DNA from: Tetradesmus obliquus
Lineage: Eukaryota > Chlorophyta > Chlorophyceae > Sphaeropleales > Scenedesmaceae
Length of the DNA stretch: 64,000 bases
Direction of reading: 5' to 3'
Assembly: GCA_030272155.1 (NCBI GenBank)
Contig: CP126197.1
Span: forward strand, 124,001-188,000
A program made the translations under genes and the position numbers. Shown one piece after another: positions 33,772 through 46,346 of the stretch (within the stretch, counting starts at the first letter, position 1; each line of letters begins with the position of its first letter). The notes under the pieces are model-generated. The model saw only the letters and a list, made by a program, of their open reading frames with translations, was not told where the DNA came from and ran no database searches.

Positions 33772-36700
33772 TCAGCAGGCGCTGCCGCCGGCTGCTGCAG
33801 CGACTTGCTGCCCTGCTGCCGTGCTGCTGCTGCCCCCCTTGAAGCCATCAGCATGCTGCACATCACTATCAGCCTGCCAGCCCTGCCTGTGGGAACCATC
33901 AGCGCTCCAATGCGGCGTGGCTGTCAGATAACGCATGCCTGGAATCGGCATCAGCACACCCGACACGCCCGGGCCGTGCACCCCAGCAAACCTCCGCAGC
34001 AGCCACGCGCAGCTGTCAAACACAACCATAACAGCCGCAGAGCACGCCAGCGCCGCAAAGAACGGCCGCCAGTCGTAGTTGTTGCTGTACCAGCCCCAGT
34101 CGGCGCCCACCGCCCAATTCTTAGCAGTAGTTTGGCTCGCATCCCAGGTATAAACAACGCCTGATCCAGTAACGCCTAGGACGCCGCCCAGCACGCCCAG
34201 CACGAAACCAGTCTCGCTGAAAAAGCCTCGGAAGCGCGGCATGAGGCCGAAGATGAGTGGGATGATGGCGCAGCATGAGAGCAGGTTGCCCACCAGGAAC
34301 AGCGCCAGAACTGCGAAGCCGCGCGTGGCGATGACGACCAGCGGCACGTTGATCAGCACCACCGCGATGCTGCAGCAGCAACAGAAGGGCAGAGAGCGTA
34401 GAAGAGCAGAACAGCTAGGTCTGGTGATATTATGCACTGCTTCTGTCATGATGACGAGGCCAATCGCCCGACTTCGGGGCAGCAGGCAACAACACAGCAG
34501 AGCAGGCCAGCAGGGCAGGGATAGGAGGCCTCACACAGCCCATGCGTCGTCTGAACTCACTCCCTCGCAGCCATACTCGCACGCATCCTCTGCTCACCAG
34601 CAGGCGATGGCAATACAACAGGGCAGGAGGCCACACACAACCCACAGAAACTCTAGCATCACTCTCTTGCACCGCTACCACGGCCCATGCGCTCACCGCG
34701 TCCACATCAGCGGCGCGTTCTTGATGTACTGCCCGCTGATGGAATGGGACACATAGTCAGAAACAAGCCTGAGGCACCGGCGCACTGCAACACAAGGCTT
34801 TCAGCATGAAGTGGCAGCCGCAGCTCACACACTGCTCTCCTCTCCACAACTTTGTGCGCAGCACGGTCCTCACACCTTGAACCTTGCAACACACAAAACA
34901 CGCAGCAACCTCACAAGCAAGACCAGCCAACACCAAATCTTCTTCCTTGCTCACCGCGTCCACATCAGCGGTGCGTTCTTGAGGTACTGCCCACTGATGC
35001 TTGCCGCCAGCCCGTTCTGCAGGCTGTCCACCGCGCCCTCGTTCATCACGATGGCCAGCAGCACCACCAGCACGCCCACCCAGCTGTTGACAAGGCTGCT
35101 GCCGCTCTTGTCCCCCAGGATCTGCAGGATGTGCATAACAGTGACACACCCGGTGTGAGTGCGCGTGGAAAAGCTCGGCCCATGCAGTGCATAAGTGCTG
35201 CAACCCGTGCACTATTCAGCGCCAATGCCTGCTGTTGGGTGGTACAACTAACCACAACAGAGACACTGCTTCTGCCTGCACCCCTCTTCTTCCCCGCACC
35301 CACCTGCATGAATTACACGTTGGCGCTGCGTTGCAATTCACACGCCTTCCATGCGCCTGACCTCAGCACCGTCAACCCCCCACATACGCCCCACACACAC
35401 ATCGCCCACCTGCATGAGGTACACGTTGGCGTTGATATGCCACACATGGACAGTGCTCCTGCCTGCTACTCACCCTTAACTGACATTGTTATCAGCCCCA
35501 AGCAGCCCACCTGCATCAGGTACACGTTGGCATTTGTCACGCCCTCCACAGCATAGCCGCCAGCAAACGCCAGCCAGCCGCCAAAGCCGCTCAGGAAGAT
35601 CAGCACCACCACGGCAGCATAGCCAATCATGGCCCCGCCGTGCAGCGTGCGTGCATCTGCGCTGGCCCACACGCGCTGCCAGAAGGCCTCGTTGATCATG
35701 GTGGAGCCCACCAGGCTGGCCACAAGCGTGAAGATGGACACGTAGCCGTAGTAGTTGGGCCCAAGGTTTTCTGGCAGCGGCTTGGGCAAGGGGGTCCTGC
35801 AGGCCAGGAGAGGAAAGGCAGCACAGCAGCAGAGAGATTGAGCAGAAGTCGTGGACCCAGGTTTGAGGGGGGGGGGGGGGCTGGGGAGCGGCGTCCTGCA
35901 GGATTGTGGCAAGCATGGCAGTGACTGGGAAGTAAAGTGAGGGAGAGTGTGCTCATGGTGGAGCCCACCAGGCTGGCCACAAGGGTGAAAATGGACACGT
36001 AACCATAGTAGTTGGGGCCCAGGTTTTCAGGCAGGGGCTTGGGGAGAGGTGTCCTGCAGGCCAGGAGAGGAAAGGCAGCACAGCAGCAGAGAGATTCAGC
36101 AGACGTTGTAGACCCAGATTTGAGGGGCGTGCTGGGGAGCGGCGTCTTGCAGGATTGGGGCAAACGTGGCAGCGACCGGGAAGTAAAGTGAGGGTCAGCG
36201 TGGTCATGATGGATCCCACCAGGCTGGCCACAAGGGTGAACATGGACACGTAGCCGTAGTAGTTGGGGCCAAGGTTCTCAGGCAGCGGCTTGGGCAGTGG
36301 CGTCCTGTAAGGAAGCGGAGCAAGCACGGCAGGTAGCAGGCATGAGAGAGGCGAGTCGACATGCTGCTGTGTGGGGATGCTTGGGCAGGGAGGTCCTGTG
36401 GAAGGGGGTAGGAGGAGGGAAAGCACGGTCATCAGCAGGCACGGCAAGACACGCGGTGGCTCCGCGTGTTGCTGGCTGGCCAAGTGGCCCAGCCAAGCCC
36501 ATCACTCCTGCAGCCATGCACCCCATGCCGCCCTAGCACACGACGCAGCTGCCACCACAGCCATCGCCCCACGGCCGCAGCCCTAGCCCCAGCCGCCGCA
36601 AGGCGTGCATCTGTACCCGCAAGCCTGCACCCAGACACTCACGCACTCCATCCACCCCACCGCTTCAACCCCGCTTTCCGCAGCTGCACCTGCAGGTCAC

Positions 36701-37701
36701 CGCCCCGCATTTGTGCAATCACACACACTACTCCCCTTAACCCAGAAGTGCCAGCAGCATGCTGGCACCGCCATAAACCCTGAGCCGGCGCTATAGCCGC
36801 CCCAAACCCCACACCGCCCTGCAGCCGCACCTGTAGGTCACCGCCACGTAGATGGCCAGAATCAGCGCCAGCAGCATGCTGGCAATGCCCTGCGCCTGGT
36901 CAGTGGCAATGGACACGGCCAGGCCTCCATACGCCGTATACGTCAACGTCAAGAATCCGATGATCAGCACAATGCCGTAGCTCACGCTGCCCACAAAGTC
37001 GCTGAAGATCGTGCCGATCGTGGTGTACTCGGCCAGTACAAAGATGCACATCACAAACATTGTCATGAGGAAGACGGTGGTCTTGGCGATGGGGCCGTAG
37101 CGCCAGCCGACAAAGTCGGCGAGGGAGAAGACGTGCGGCATGTCGCGGCAGATCTGGCCGCCAAAGTAGCCGATGAGCAGGATGGGCAGCCCGCAGGACT
37201 GCGCGTACACCACCACACCAATGATGCCCGCAAACGACGCGTACTGCAGTGCGGGAGGCGGCAGTGGCGCAAGGGCAGGGACGGGGTGAGCGAGGGCAGA
37301 GAGAGAGAGAGAGAGTGTGTGCACAGCAATATAGGGTGTGCATTCGTGAGTTGAAAGGGGCCTAATAGCAGGAGAGGACACGCGGGGGGGTGAGGGTGTG
37401 GCGGGGCGATGAGAGCTGATGCAGGGGGATGCACGGTGCTGCGGTGCCTTGCCAAGTAAGCTGACGCAAGCCTGCAAAGCAGAATGAGCTAGGAAGCGCC
37501 GTGGGCAGCACAACTTCTTGCTGCTGTTTGCGCCGGCATGGTTGGCTGCATGCAGCTGCAGCCTGGGCAATGGCTGTGGGTCGCTTGAGCGTGAGCCGCT
37601 TGAGCTCATGTGGCTGTCTGCTGCTGTGACAGCAGGCCCAAGGCACACGTTGTGGTTTTGCTACATCACAAGTACAGCTGCTTGGGCTGACCTCGCTACC
37701 G

Positions 37702-37755
<54 letters not shown>

Positions 37756-38059
37756 GCATTTGTTGCCCTATGTACCACTCAGCTGAGCTCTATCAGCACT
37801 GCAGCACCGCTCGTGTGCATCACATGCTCACCTGCGATGGTGTTACGATAGCCCAGGACCCCACGGCACCAGCGTAGAAGGACCAGCCGATTCGCAGCAT
37901 GCTCTGAGAGCCTCTGGCAGTCACAAAGTCCTCCGTGCCCTGGTTGCGCGACTGCTTCTTGGTCCACCACCATCCGTACGCAAAAGCGTAAAGTGCGAAC
38001 AGCAACGCCACGAACGAGCCAACCACGTAGCAGACAATCTGGTAGCCATGCTGCTCCAT
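33772..38059 (-). CDS. Sodium:solute symporter (SSF/SLC5 family)
   Basis: Five exons, in coding order: 37832-38059, 36831-37243, 35511-35796, 34955-35121, 33772-34369. Phases agree, giving 563 residues from MEQHGYQIVCYVVGSFVALL. The protein is a polytopic membrane protein. The first exon has a transmembrane helix, then GTEDFVTARGSQSMLRIGWS, which corresponds to the conserved start of the SSF fold. Exon 2 carries SWAIVTPSQ/YASFAGIIGVV across the junction, further helices (TYTAYGGLAVSIATDQAQGI) and ends IYVAVTYR. Exon 3 holds LGPNYYGYVSIFTLVASLVG. Exon 4 has AIVMNEGAVDSLQNGLAASI. The last exon has more helices and a soluble Ser/Ala/Gln-rich tail. Family members couple Na+ or H+ influx to uptake of urea, sugars or other small solutes; the substrate is not evident, and DUR3-type urea carriers are one option. 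Introns 2, 3 and 4 hold duplicated exon pieces, listed separately, which I excluded. Confidence 0.88.
34690..34741 (-). repeat. Duplicate of the donor end of symporter exon 4
   Basis: Minus-strand reading ISGQYIKNAPLMWTR followed by a GTGAGC donor copies the true exon end at 34955 (ISGQYLKNAPLMWTR). It is separated from it by about 210 bases of intron. Confidence 0.9.
35300..35437 (-). repeat. Two duplicates of the donor end of symporter exon 3
   Basis: The exon-terminal sequence encoding ANVYLMQ plus its GTGGGC donor recurs at about 35404-35437 and, more diverged, at about 35300-35328. The true end is at 35511. Spacing is close to 105 bases. Confidence 0.85.
35696..36304 (-). repeat. Tandem array of symporter exon 3 start plus intron, about 2.4 units
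   Basis: A unit of about 251-257 bases, made of an acceptor, about 100 bases of exon encoding RTPLPKPLPENLGPNYYGYV and onward, and flanking intron, is repeated head to tail. Exon starts lie at 35796 (followed by the full exon), 36053 and 36304. All three acceptors are preceded by AG and all keep the same frame; the outer two are not followed by the rest of the exon or by an obvious donor. Confidence 0.92.
37702..37754 (-). repeat. (CTG)17-18 microsatellite in symporter intron 1
   Basis: An uninterrupted run of 17 to 18 CTG triplets on the plus strand, so CAG on the coding strand, between exons 1 and 2. Confidence 0.95.
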
Positions 38060-38995
38060 GGTGCGTTCAGGTGACTGCAAAGAGTCCGCAGCGCGCTCAG
38101 ATCACTGCAAGCTCAGTCAGACGTTAGAGAATATGTTTTGAAGGCACTCAGGCGTGCAGTGAAAGCAGCGTTTGCAAGCAGAGCAGTGATCCCGAGACAA
38201 GATCAGCTGCCGGGAGGATGCAGCCAGCAGGTGAAAGCTGACGAGAACACACAGCACGTTTACGTGGCGTGTGTGGAGATAGGCTGTGCGCGCAGTACTC
38301 CCAAAGGACCGGGAAAGTGCCTCAGCATAACACTCGGTGGCTGCAACCTGTCCACAGCATCGGAGGTTGTTGAAAAACAGCAGTAAAAGGTAAAAATAAA
38401 CACGAACGTTATTGGCGTTGTGCACCACCACACAGGCACCGCCATGCAGCTTGTGCTGCTATTGCATGCCTGCCAGCCTGGCGCCACAGCCAGCTGGACA
38501 GCAGAGCCAGGCAGGCACCAAGTCGGCCATGGCTCCACTGGCTGCAATCGTCTGGCAGGCATAGTTGATGCTTCCAAAACGGCCTCATCACAAACAGTAT
38601 TATAAGCAAATAGCAGCAGTATGAGACTCAGTTACCGGGTCCAGCGCTGTGTGCTGCACGGCGCAGCGGCTGGCAGTGGCCGCCGGGCAGCTGTGCAGAA
38701 CCTTGCACTTGAAGCGCTGTCTCATTGAACACTCCCAGCCGGTCTGCTAGCCTGTAATTGCTGGCAACAACAAGCATGGCGAGCAAACTTCACGCCGCTA
38801 GGCACTAGAAACCAGCACAAAATCAAATTCAAGGAATGTGCAGGCGCACAACATGGCCACTGCACACCACCCCATGGCGTCCAAGCCTCCTGTACACCCC
38901 CTGGCCTTGCCTCAACAATATAACAATGACAATTTTCCTCCTCAAGGTATCAAAAATAACCCGTCTCATCGTAATCCTGCCGCTACTGCCCACAC
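38060..38995. other. Region upstream of the symporter and downstream of SelO
   Basis: No gene seen. It holds the promoter and 5' untranslated region of the symporter gene and the 3' flank of SelO; both genes are on the minus strand. No clear TATA box was identified. Confidence 0.5.
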
Positions 38996-39112
38996 TCATG
39001 ACGAACATGTCACACACAGCTTGGCAGCCCATGCGGGCGGCTTGCCATCTAACCTCATACGCACCAGCGGCGGAGGGCACGCCCCACCGTCCCCAGCACC
39101 ACCGCCACCCTT

Positions 39113-39146
<34 letters not shown>

Positions 39147-42100
39147 CCAACAGCTGCTGCCACTGCCTCAGACGAGGCAGCTCCCGCAGCGCCAGCCGCC
39201 GCCGCTGCGCCGCCTGCTGCTGCAGCAGCGGGTGGCAGCAGCAGCCCCATGTCCCCCTCAGCACTGAAAGGGTCCCTCAGCAGGGCCAGCAGCTGCCGAG
39301 TTGGAGCATAATCGCCTGCTGCTGCTGCGCTGATGGCGGTCTGTGCCACCCAGTTGCGCAGCACCACGCGGGGGTTCACCGCCAGCATCAGCGCCCGGCG
39401 CAGCTCTGCTGTTACACCTGCATAAATCAAAGCAACGGTGGTACAGCAGGCGCAACAGCAGGCCAGGAGCATGACATACGTCAGCCAACACAGCATGGTT
39501 GACCGCCGACAGCAGCGCATGCTGAGCTCTTTGGGCACACCTACGCGTAGGCAAGCAGTGCAGTGAGAAGTACAGCAGGTCAGGGGCTTCACAGCTGTCA
39601 GCCAACACAGCAGGGCTCCGTGGCAAAGCAGGCCGTTTGCCAGTTTTGAGGGCAGACACGACTTGGGGAGCAGCGCCTCAGGAAACATCCTTCTGTCTTG
39701 CTGACGCCTGCCAGCACAGACAACGGCATTGAACTCATAAATTGCACACACCTCACACATCAAACCTAATCCTGTCACATACTCCTCTCTGTTCCAGCCA
39801 GCCCAGTGCTGCTAGCGCCACCCCGCACCTGCATCAGCCTCCTGCTGTAGCCGCTGCCTGTAGCGGCCCAGCCAGCCGCGCCACTGCTGCTCATCAGCAG
39901 CCGCCTTGTCAGCAGCGCTCACGCTGGACCACTTGGCTGCTGCGTGGTGGGCCGCCAGCTGCTGCTGCAGGCTGCCCTGGGTCACGCCCAGCGCATGCAG
40001 CACAGCCGGGTCACGCGCCGCCAGCATCATCAGCATCTGCAGGGGGAAGCAGGCAGCGGATGCGCAGCAGGCGCAGCGCAGGAGGCGACACACGTCAAGC
40101 AGCCTCACTCAACAGCCACCTTTGCCACTGTCAACAGCCATAAACCAGGCTGGCGTTGTTTCGCGGCATGCCACCTTGGCGGCAGATTCCGATCCCTTCC
40201 TGTCACTACTAGCAGCAGCGTGTGACAGCAGCATCGCCCACCTGCACGTTCTCCAGCGGCATGGCATTGGTTATCGTGAAGCATTATCAGTGGTTGCATT
40301 ATGTGTCAAACCACTATTGCCTCATCACCATCAGGCCCACCTGCACGTTCTCCAGTGGCATGGCAGTGTTTGAAGTTTGATTCAATCTGCTTACATATTA
40401 GATATACTATTGCCTCATCATCATCAAGCCCATCTGCTTGACAAAAACACAACACTGCCCACCTGCACGTTCTCCAGCGGCATGGCAGGCTTGGCCCCAG
40501 CAGCCATCTCAGCGGGGCCCGCCAGCTGGCCCAGCAGCAGCGGCAGCAGCCCACCAAAGTCATCATTGTCATCACCGCTGCCAGCAGCAGCACCAGCAGC
40601 AGCAGCAGCAGCGTCACCTGCAGGTGCATCTGCACCGTCTGCGGCTGCTGCTGCTGCCTCCCCAGCGGCATCTTTGTTATTGTCAATGCCACTGCCTGCT
40701 GCTGCTTGTGTGCTGCTGCTGCTGGCCGGCATTGGCATCTCAGCCAGCAGCCTGAAAGTGTTGGTGAAGTCAGCTCCGGTGCGGTGCATCAGCGACAGCA
40801 GGTCAGCAATGAGCGAGTCGTCCTCAACAGCAGACTCAGGCTCAACAGCGGCGGCAGCAGCAGCGGCAGCAGCAGCAAGCACCGCAGGGCTGGCCGAGCG
40901 GCTGATCGGCCACACAGGGCGCTCACTGCTGCTGCCAGGCCCTGCTGCTGCTGCAGCAGAGGTGCCTGCGCCGTTGGCTCCTGCTGCTGCTGCTGCTGCT
41001 CCTGCTGCCCCCACCAGGCCCAGCTTGCGCCTGAACAGGCTGCGGTAGGCGCTGCAGGCATGACACGGCATTGCAGGGGCAGCCAACAACCAGAGTCAGT
41101 CAGACCGCAATCTGGCAGCAGCTCTGCCTGTGCTGCCAGAGTGCCTCAAGGCAACAGCCGCAGGGGTGTGGTAAGCATACATGTGACAATAGCAGCTTCA
41201 TCAGGCCTGTGAGGGTGCTGGTCGGCTGGCAAGCTGTACAGCAGCAGCAGCAGCAGCAGCAGTAGCAGCAGCAGTGTCCACTCACGCGTCCATCTCCTCA
41301 TCAAACACCTGCAGCCCACGCTTGGCACGGCTCGGCGGCAGCACCGACGACGACGCACCACCGCCGCCACCTGCTGCTGCTGCTGCTGCCGCGCCGTCTG
41401 CATCCGCTGCTGCTGCTGCTGCTGCTGCCGGGTTGGGTATGCTGCCCAGCACCTCTGCCAGGCGCTCGCAGTTCCAGCGGCAGATGGCGGGCTGCGCGGA
41501 GTAGCAGTAGCGCGCCGCGTCATCGCTGCCGTTACTGACGTGGTGCTGGTCAAACCTGCGGCAGCAAACGCACTTGTTGTTCAATGTTTGTGTTATCAAT
41601 ACGCGAGTCAAACCTATAGCAGGGAGGGCAGTAGCGCGCCGCGTCATCGCTGCCGTTGCTGACGTGGTGCTGGTCAAACCTGTGGCAGGGAAGGCCAAAG
41701 ACAGCAGACAGCATGTCATGACGACATGCAGCCAGAGCACGCAACACAGATCGCCAACCCAAGTTTGCAAGTACAGCCGGTTTCAGGTTACCCCCTGCCA
41801 CCAACTTCTGCCCAGCCTTCCAGCCCCAACCAACCTGTCCATGAAGCCGTATGGCCCGTAGTTAATGGTCAGCCCCAGCACGCTCATGTTGTTGGTGTTG
41901 AGCACGCCGTGCACAAAGCCCAACCCCTGCCACAGCCCTAAAACAAGGACCACCTTCAAGCCCACAACCCAAATGTCTCTGTCTACCCTTGTATCAATCA
42001 AACCAGGGTGCTGTCAGACCAAGCATTCACATCAAGCATCCGCTCTGAGCCCATTCATGACATGCCGCCTGCACCTGTCCATGAAGCCGTATGGCCCGTA

Positions 42101-45100
42101 GTCAATGGCCAGCCCCAGCACGCTCACATTGTTGGTGTTGAGCACGCCGTGCACAAAGCCCAACCCCTGCCACAGCCCCAAAACAAGGCCCACCTTCAAG
42201 CCCAAAACCCAAAGCCCTAGGTCTACTCCTGGATCAATCAAACCAGGGTGCTGTCAGACCAAGCAGTCACATCAAGCATTCGCTCTGAGCCCATTCAAGG
42301 CATGCCGCCCGCACCTGTCCATGAAGCCGTATGGCCCGTAGTCGATGGTCAGCCCCAGGATGCTCAATCAAGATTTCCAATCATCCATGTTAACAGATTT
42401 CATGTTTTCAGACCTGGCAGTAGGTCAAGCACTGATGCCAAGGCCGCACCTGTCCATGAAGCCGTAGGGCCCGTAGTCAATGGTCAATCCCAAGATGCTC
42501 ATGTTGTCGGTGTTGAGCACGCCGTGTACAAAGCCCAGCCCCTGCCAGCCAGCCACCAGCTGGGCCGTGCGCCGGCACACCTCAGCGTACCAGTCGCCCA
42601 CCATGTCCAGCACCTGCAGCGCAGCAGCAGGAGAGGACAGGGCGCCATTGAGCAACATATGCAGGGGGCACGAGCCAAGACACAGAAGAACGGCACGAGA
42701 CGGACCAGGCGAGGTGCTTTGAGAGCTACCGCTGACAACACAGGGGAGGGCACACCTCAGCAGACCAGCCGCCCACCATGTCCAGCACCTGCAGCGGCGG
42801 GTGTGTTGCCAAGGCGCAGCAGAGTGGCACAAGACGCAACATGTGGCGTGCTTTGAGAGGAACGCAGAAATGTGCTGAGCTTTGAAGCAGCAGCAGAGCA
42901 GCGCCACACAATGCCTGCCAGCCAGGCACAAGGCTATCATTGCTGCCGCTGTGCTGAGCCCACGGCTATGCAGAAAGTTGCCGCATGCTGGACTCCACCC
43001 AGCAGCAAACATACCCAAAAAAGCACAACCACAGCTACTCCTGCAACTCACATTGGCCCCGTCCATGCCAGCCGTGGTCAGGTCTGCGCTGCTGCCATAG
43101 AACGCTGTGCTATTATATCAAATGCACACAGGATATGCGCACCCGTGGTGTGTGCTCATCAGCTAGTCCAACTGAGCCATGTCTTACCACAGACCGCTTG
43201 CGTATATGGCTCACGCGTCAATCCTTCACTGCAACAGAGTCCGTAAGCACAAAAGCGATCCTAAGGTGAACCTAACCTAAGCTACACACAAGCATTACAG
43301 CCAAATCTTATCTGAGACAATCCCTGCACCCACGACCAGCAACACACAACAGCACAGCACAGCATCTCCTGCCACTCACGTTGGCCTCATCCATGCCAGC
43401 CATGGTCAGGTCTTCACCCCCCCTCCTAAACCCGCGCCCCACGCAGCAGCAAGCTTACACGCAACAGCACAGCCTCTGCCACTCACGTTGGCCTCATCCA
43501 TGCCAGCCATGCTGAGGTCGGTGCCGCCGCCTCCCACCCAGCAGCTAGCATCAAATACACGCAAGAGCACAGCCTCTCCTGCCACTCACATTGGCCTCAT
43601 CCATGCCAGCCATGGTCAGGTCTTGCCCCCCGCCGTAGAATGCCCACAGGCCGGGGAAGTGCTGCTTGATTGTGTATCCCAGCAGCGGCAGCAGCAGCGT
43701 GCGCGCCATGCCTGGGGAGGGCCCCGGGCGCTGCGTGACTGGGTCGGCTGCCTTGCACAGCTCAAAGCTGCCAAAGCTGCACAAGCGGGCAGGGCAGCAG
43801 GCAGGCACGGCAGCCGGTGACACAGCAGGCAGGGCAGCAAGAAGGGCGGCAAGCACGGCAATGTGAGTTGTGGTTCCAGTCCAATGCTGGGGGTCGGCTG
43901 CCAAAGCTGCACAAGCACGGCATCAGCAGCAGGCAGGGCAGCAGGCAAACAGTGTGGGTAGTGCCTTGCACACCTCAAAGCTGCCAAAGCTGCGCAGCGG
44001 TAACAGCAGCGGGCAGGGCAGCAAGCAAGTTAGCAGGAAGGGCAGTAGGCAGGGCAGTAGTAGGCAGGGCAGCAGGCAAGGCCATGTGAGTCGTGCCTTG
44101 CACACCTCAAAGCTGCCAGAGCTGCACAAGCAGGCAGCAGCAGGGCAGCAGGCAGGGCAGCAGGCACGACACTGTGAGTTGTGCCTCGCATACCTGTGAC
44201 AATACATCAACGCTGCCAAAGCAGACCAGGCAGGGCAGCAGGCAGGGCAGCAGGCAGGGCAGCAGGCGACACAGCAGGCAGGGCACGCTATCAGCACATG
44301 CATTGTGCCTGCATCCGGTTGCACACACTGACCAGCAGCAACTGGTCTGACTGAAGCAGCCTGATTTGCCATCGCCCTGCTGCGTCCTAGCTTAGCCGCA
44401 GCTACACAGCTCAACGTGGCAGCCATAGCCCGATCCATCCAGCACTCTGCTGCCTCGCACAAAACGCACCGTATGAAGCTAGGCGCGATGCGGCTGACCA
44501 CCGCGCAAGGCTCGGGGGCGGGGTGGCCGCTGTAGTCAGCGTCACGCAGCACGCTGTCGCTGCCTGACACCACGAGGCTGCCTGCACGCGTGGTGGGCAC
44601 ACCCTGCAGCAGAGCCAAGGCCAGCAGCAGTACAAGTGAATGTGCTCTTTGCTGTGCTGAGGTGTTCTGGCCTGTGCTGCATGCGTCAGACATCACCTAA
44701 CACCACGCTGCTGCCTCCACGCCCTGCGGCAGAGCCAAGGCCAGCAGCAGCACTGATGCATGTGTGGGCGTGTCTGTGTGCTGTGTTTGGCCGAGGCCTC
44801 AAGCTACTGCCCCAACAGCACGTCTGAACCGCAGCTATGAATGCATCAGAGGCTCAACTGCCTACCCAGGCCTGCCATAGCCCTACTGGCCAGAAGTTGC
44901 CACGGGCTCTAAACCGCAGCTGTGCATGTCCCAAAACCCACAGCACCATCTCACCAGGCCCGCCATGGCCTCACTGGCCAGGAACTCCCTCAGGCTGCTG
45001 CGCAACAGCACCCCTAAACCACAGCTGTGCATGTCGCAAAACCCTCAGCCGCATGAATCACATCTCACCAGGCCCGCCATGGCCTCGCTGGCCAGGAACT

Positions 45101-46301
45101 CCCTCAGGCTGCTGCGCAGCACCTTGCGCCCGTCAGCCTGCCGCCTGAAGGGCGTGGGGCCAGCGCCCTTCAGCTGCAGCTCCTGCCGGGTGCCGGAAGA
45201 GGGGTGCACCACCTGCGGCAGCAGCAGCGGGGCAGCAGCAGCAGCAGCAGCAGTGTTGCAGCAGTGGCAGACAAATGCGACGGCTGGCTTCATGCGCTGC
45301 AAGCAGCTGGCCTGGCTGCAGCAGCAGCATGCCAGGTGCCTGCCGCGTCGACGCAGCAGCCTCAGCAATAGGCATGCTGCTGCCTGTGCCGCGCAGTGCT
45401 GCAGCTGGCGGACATACTGTTTACTAACAGCCACCGCTGCTGCATGAGTGATCTGCAGGTGTTTATGATGACATGTGCTGTGGCTGCCCTGTTGATGACC
45501 TTGCTGCTGCTGCTTCTGCTGCTGTTGCTGCCTAGGGTGGGCAACTCTGCACTGCAGTGGCACTGCGCTGCTGGCGCTGCTGCTGCTGCTGCACTGCTGC
45601 CACCAGCAGTTCCAGCCTGCTTTTCTACACACACCTCCCCCAGGTAGATGGCTGCTCCATCGCCCAGCTGCTGTTGCTGCCTAAAATCAGCACCTGCTGC
45701 TGCTGCTGCTTCTGCTGCTGCTCTGCTGTCACCAGCATTAGTGTTCCCACTGTTTCCCCCCGCACCTCCCCCAGGTAGATGGCCGCTCCATCTCCCAGCT
45801 GCCCCGCAAAGTAGCCAAACTGGTAGCCGCAGTAGCAGTGTGAGGCAGGGGACATGCCCGGCAGCAGGCTGTTGCCAGCCATCAGCTGCAGGAACTCGTC
45901 ACGGCTGGCCTGAGGGGCAGCAGCAGCAGCAAGGAGAAGCAGAAGCAGCAGACGCAGCAGCAGCAGTGGTGGAGCCCCCAGCACAGCGCAGCTGCTGATG
46001 GTGGGTCACAGTTGCTGAAAGACACTGTCATTTGGAGGAGTGTGCTGCTAATGCCATTAGCCAGTGGCAGGTGCCTGCCTCTGCTAGTGCAGCTGAACAA
46101 CCGCATCTAGTGCCTGGCTGTCTGCAGCATGCTGCTGAGCACGCGCTTGGTTCAACCTGCATGCCAGCTGCTGCCGTAGCACTGCAAGCACTGCGGCAGC
46201 TGAAGCGACACGCTTGTTGTCTTGAAGGCCTGCTGCTGGCAGCGCATTGCCTGCAATGCGCATAATGCAGTGCCTGCGTCCGCTAGCAACAGCCTTGCTG
46301 C

Positions 46302-46346
<45 letters not shown>

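Noticed and set aside
35953-36304. The two outer copies of the symporter exon start, considered as real exons
   Set aside because: They lack the remainder of the exon and an evident donor, and including them would repeat the same transmembrane segment. The five-exon model without them is in frame throughout.
41836-42362. The SelO exon 7 copies considered as constitutive exons
   Set aside because: Adding them to exon 7 would duplicate the catalytic loop, and their entry phase (0) does not match exon 7's exit phase (2). They are kept only as possible alternatives.
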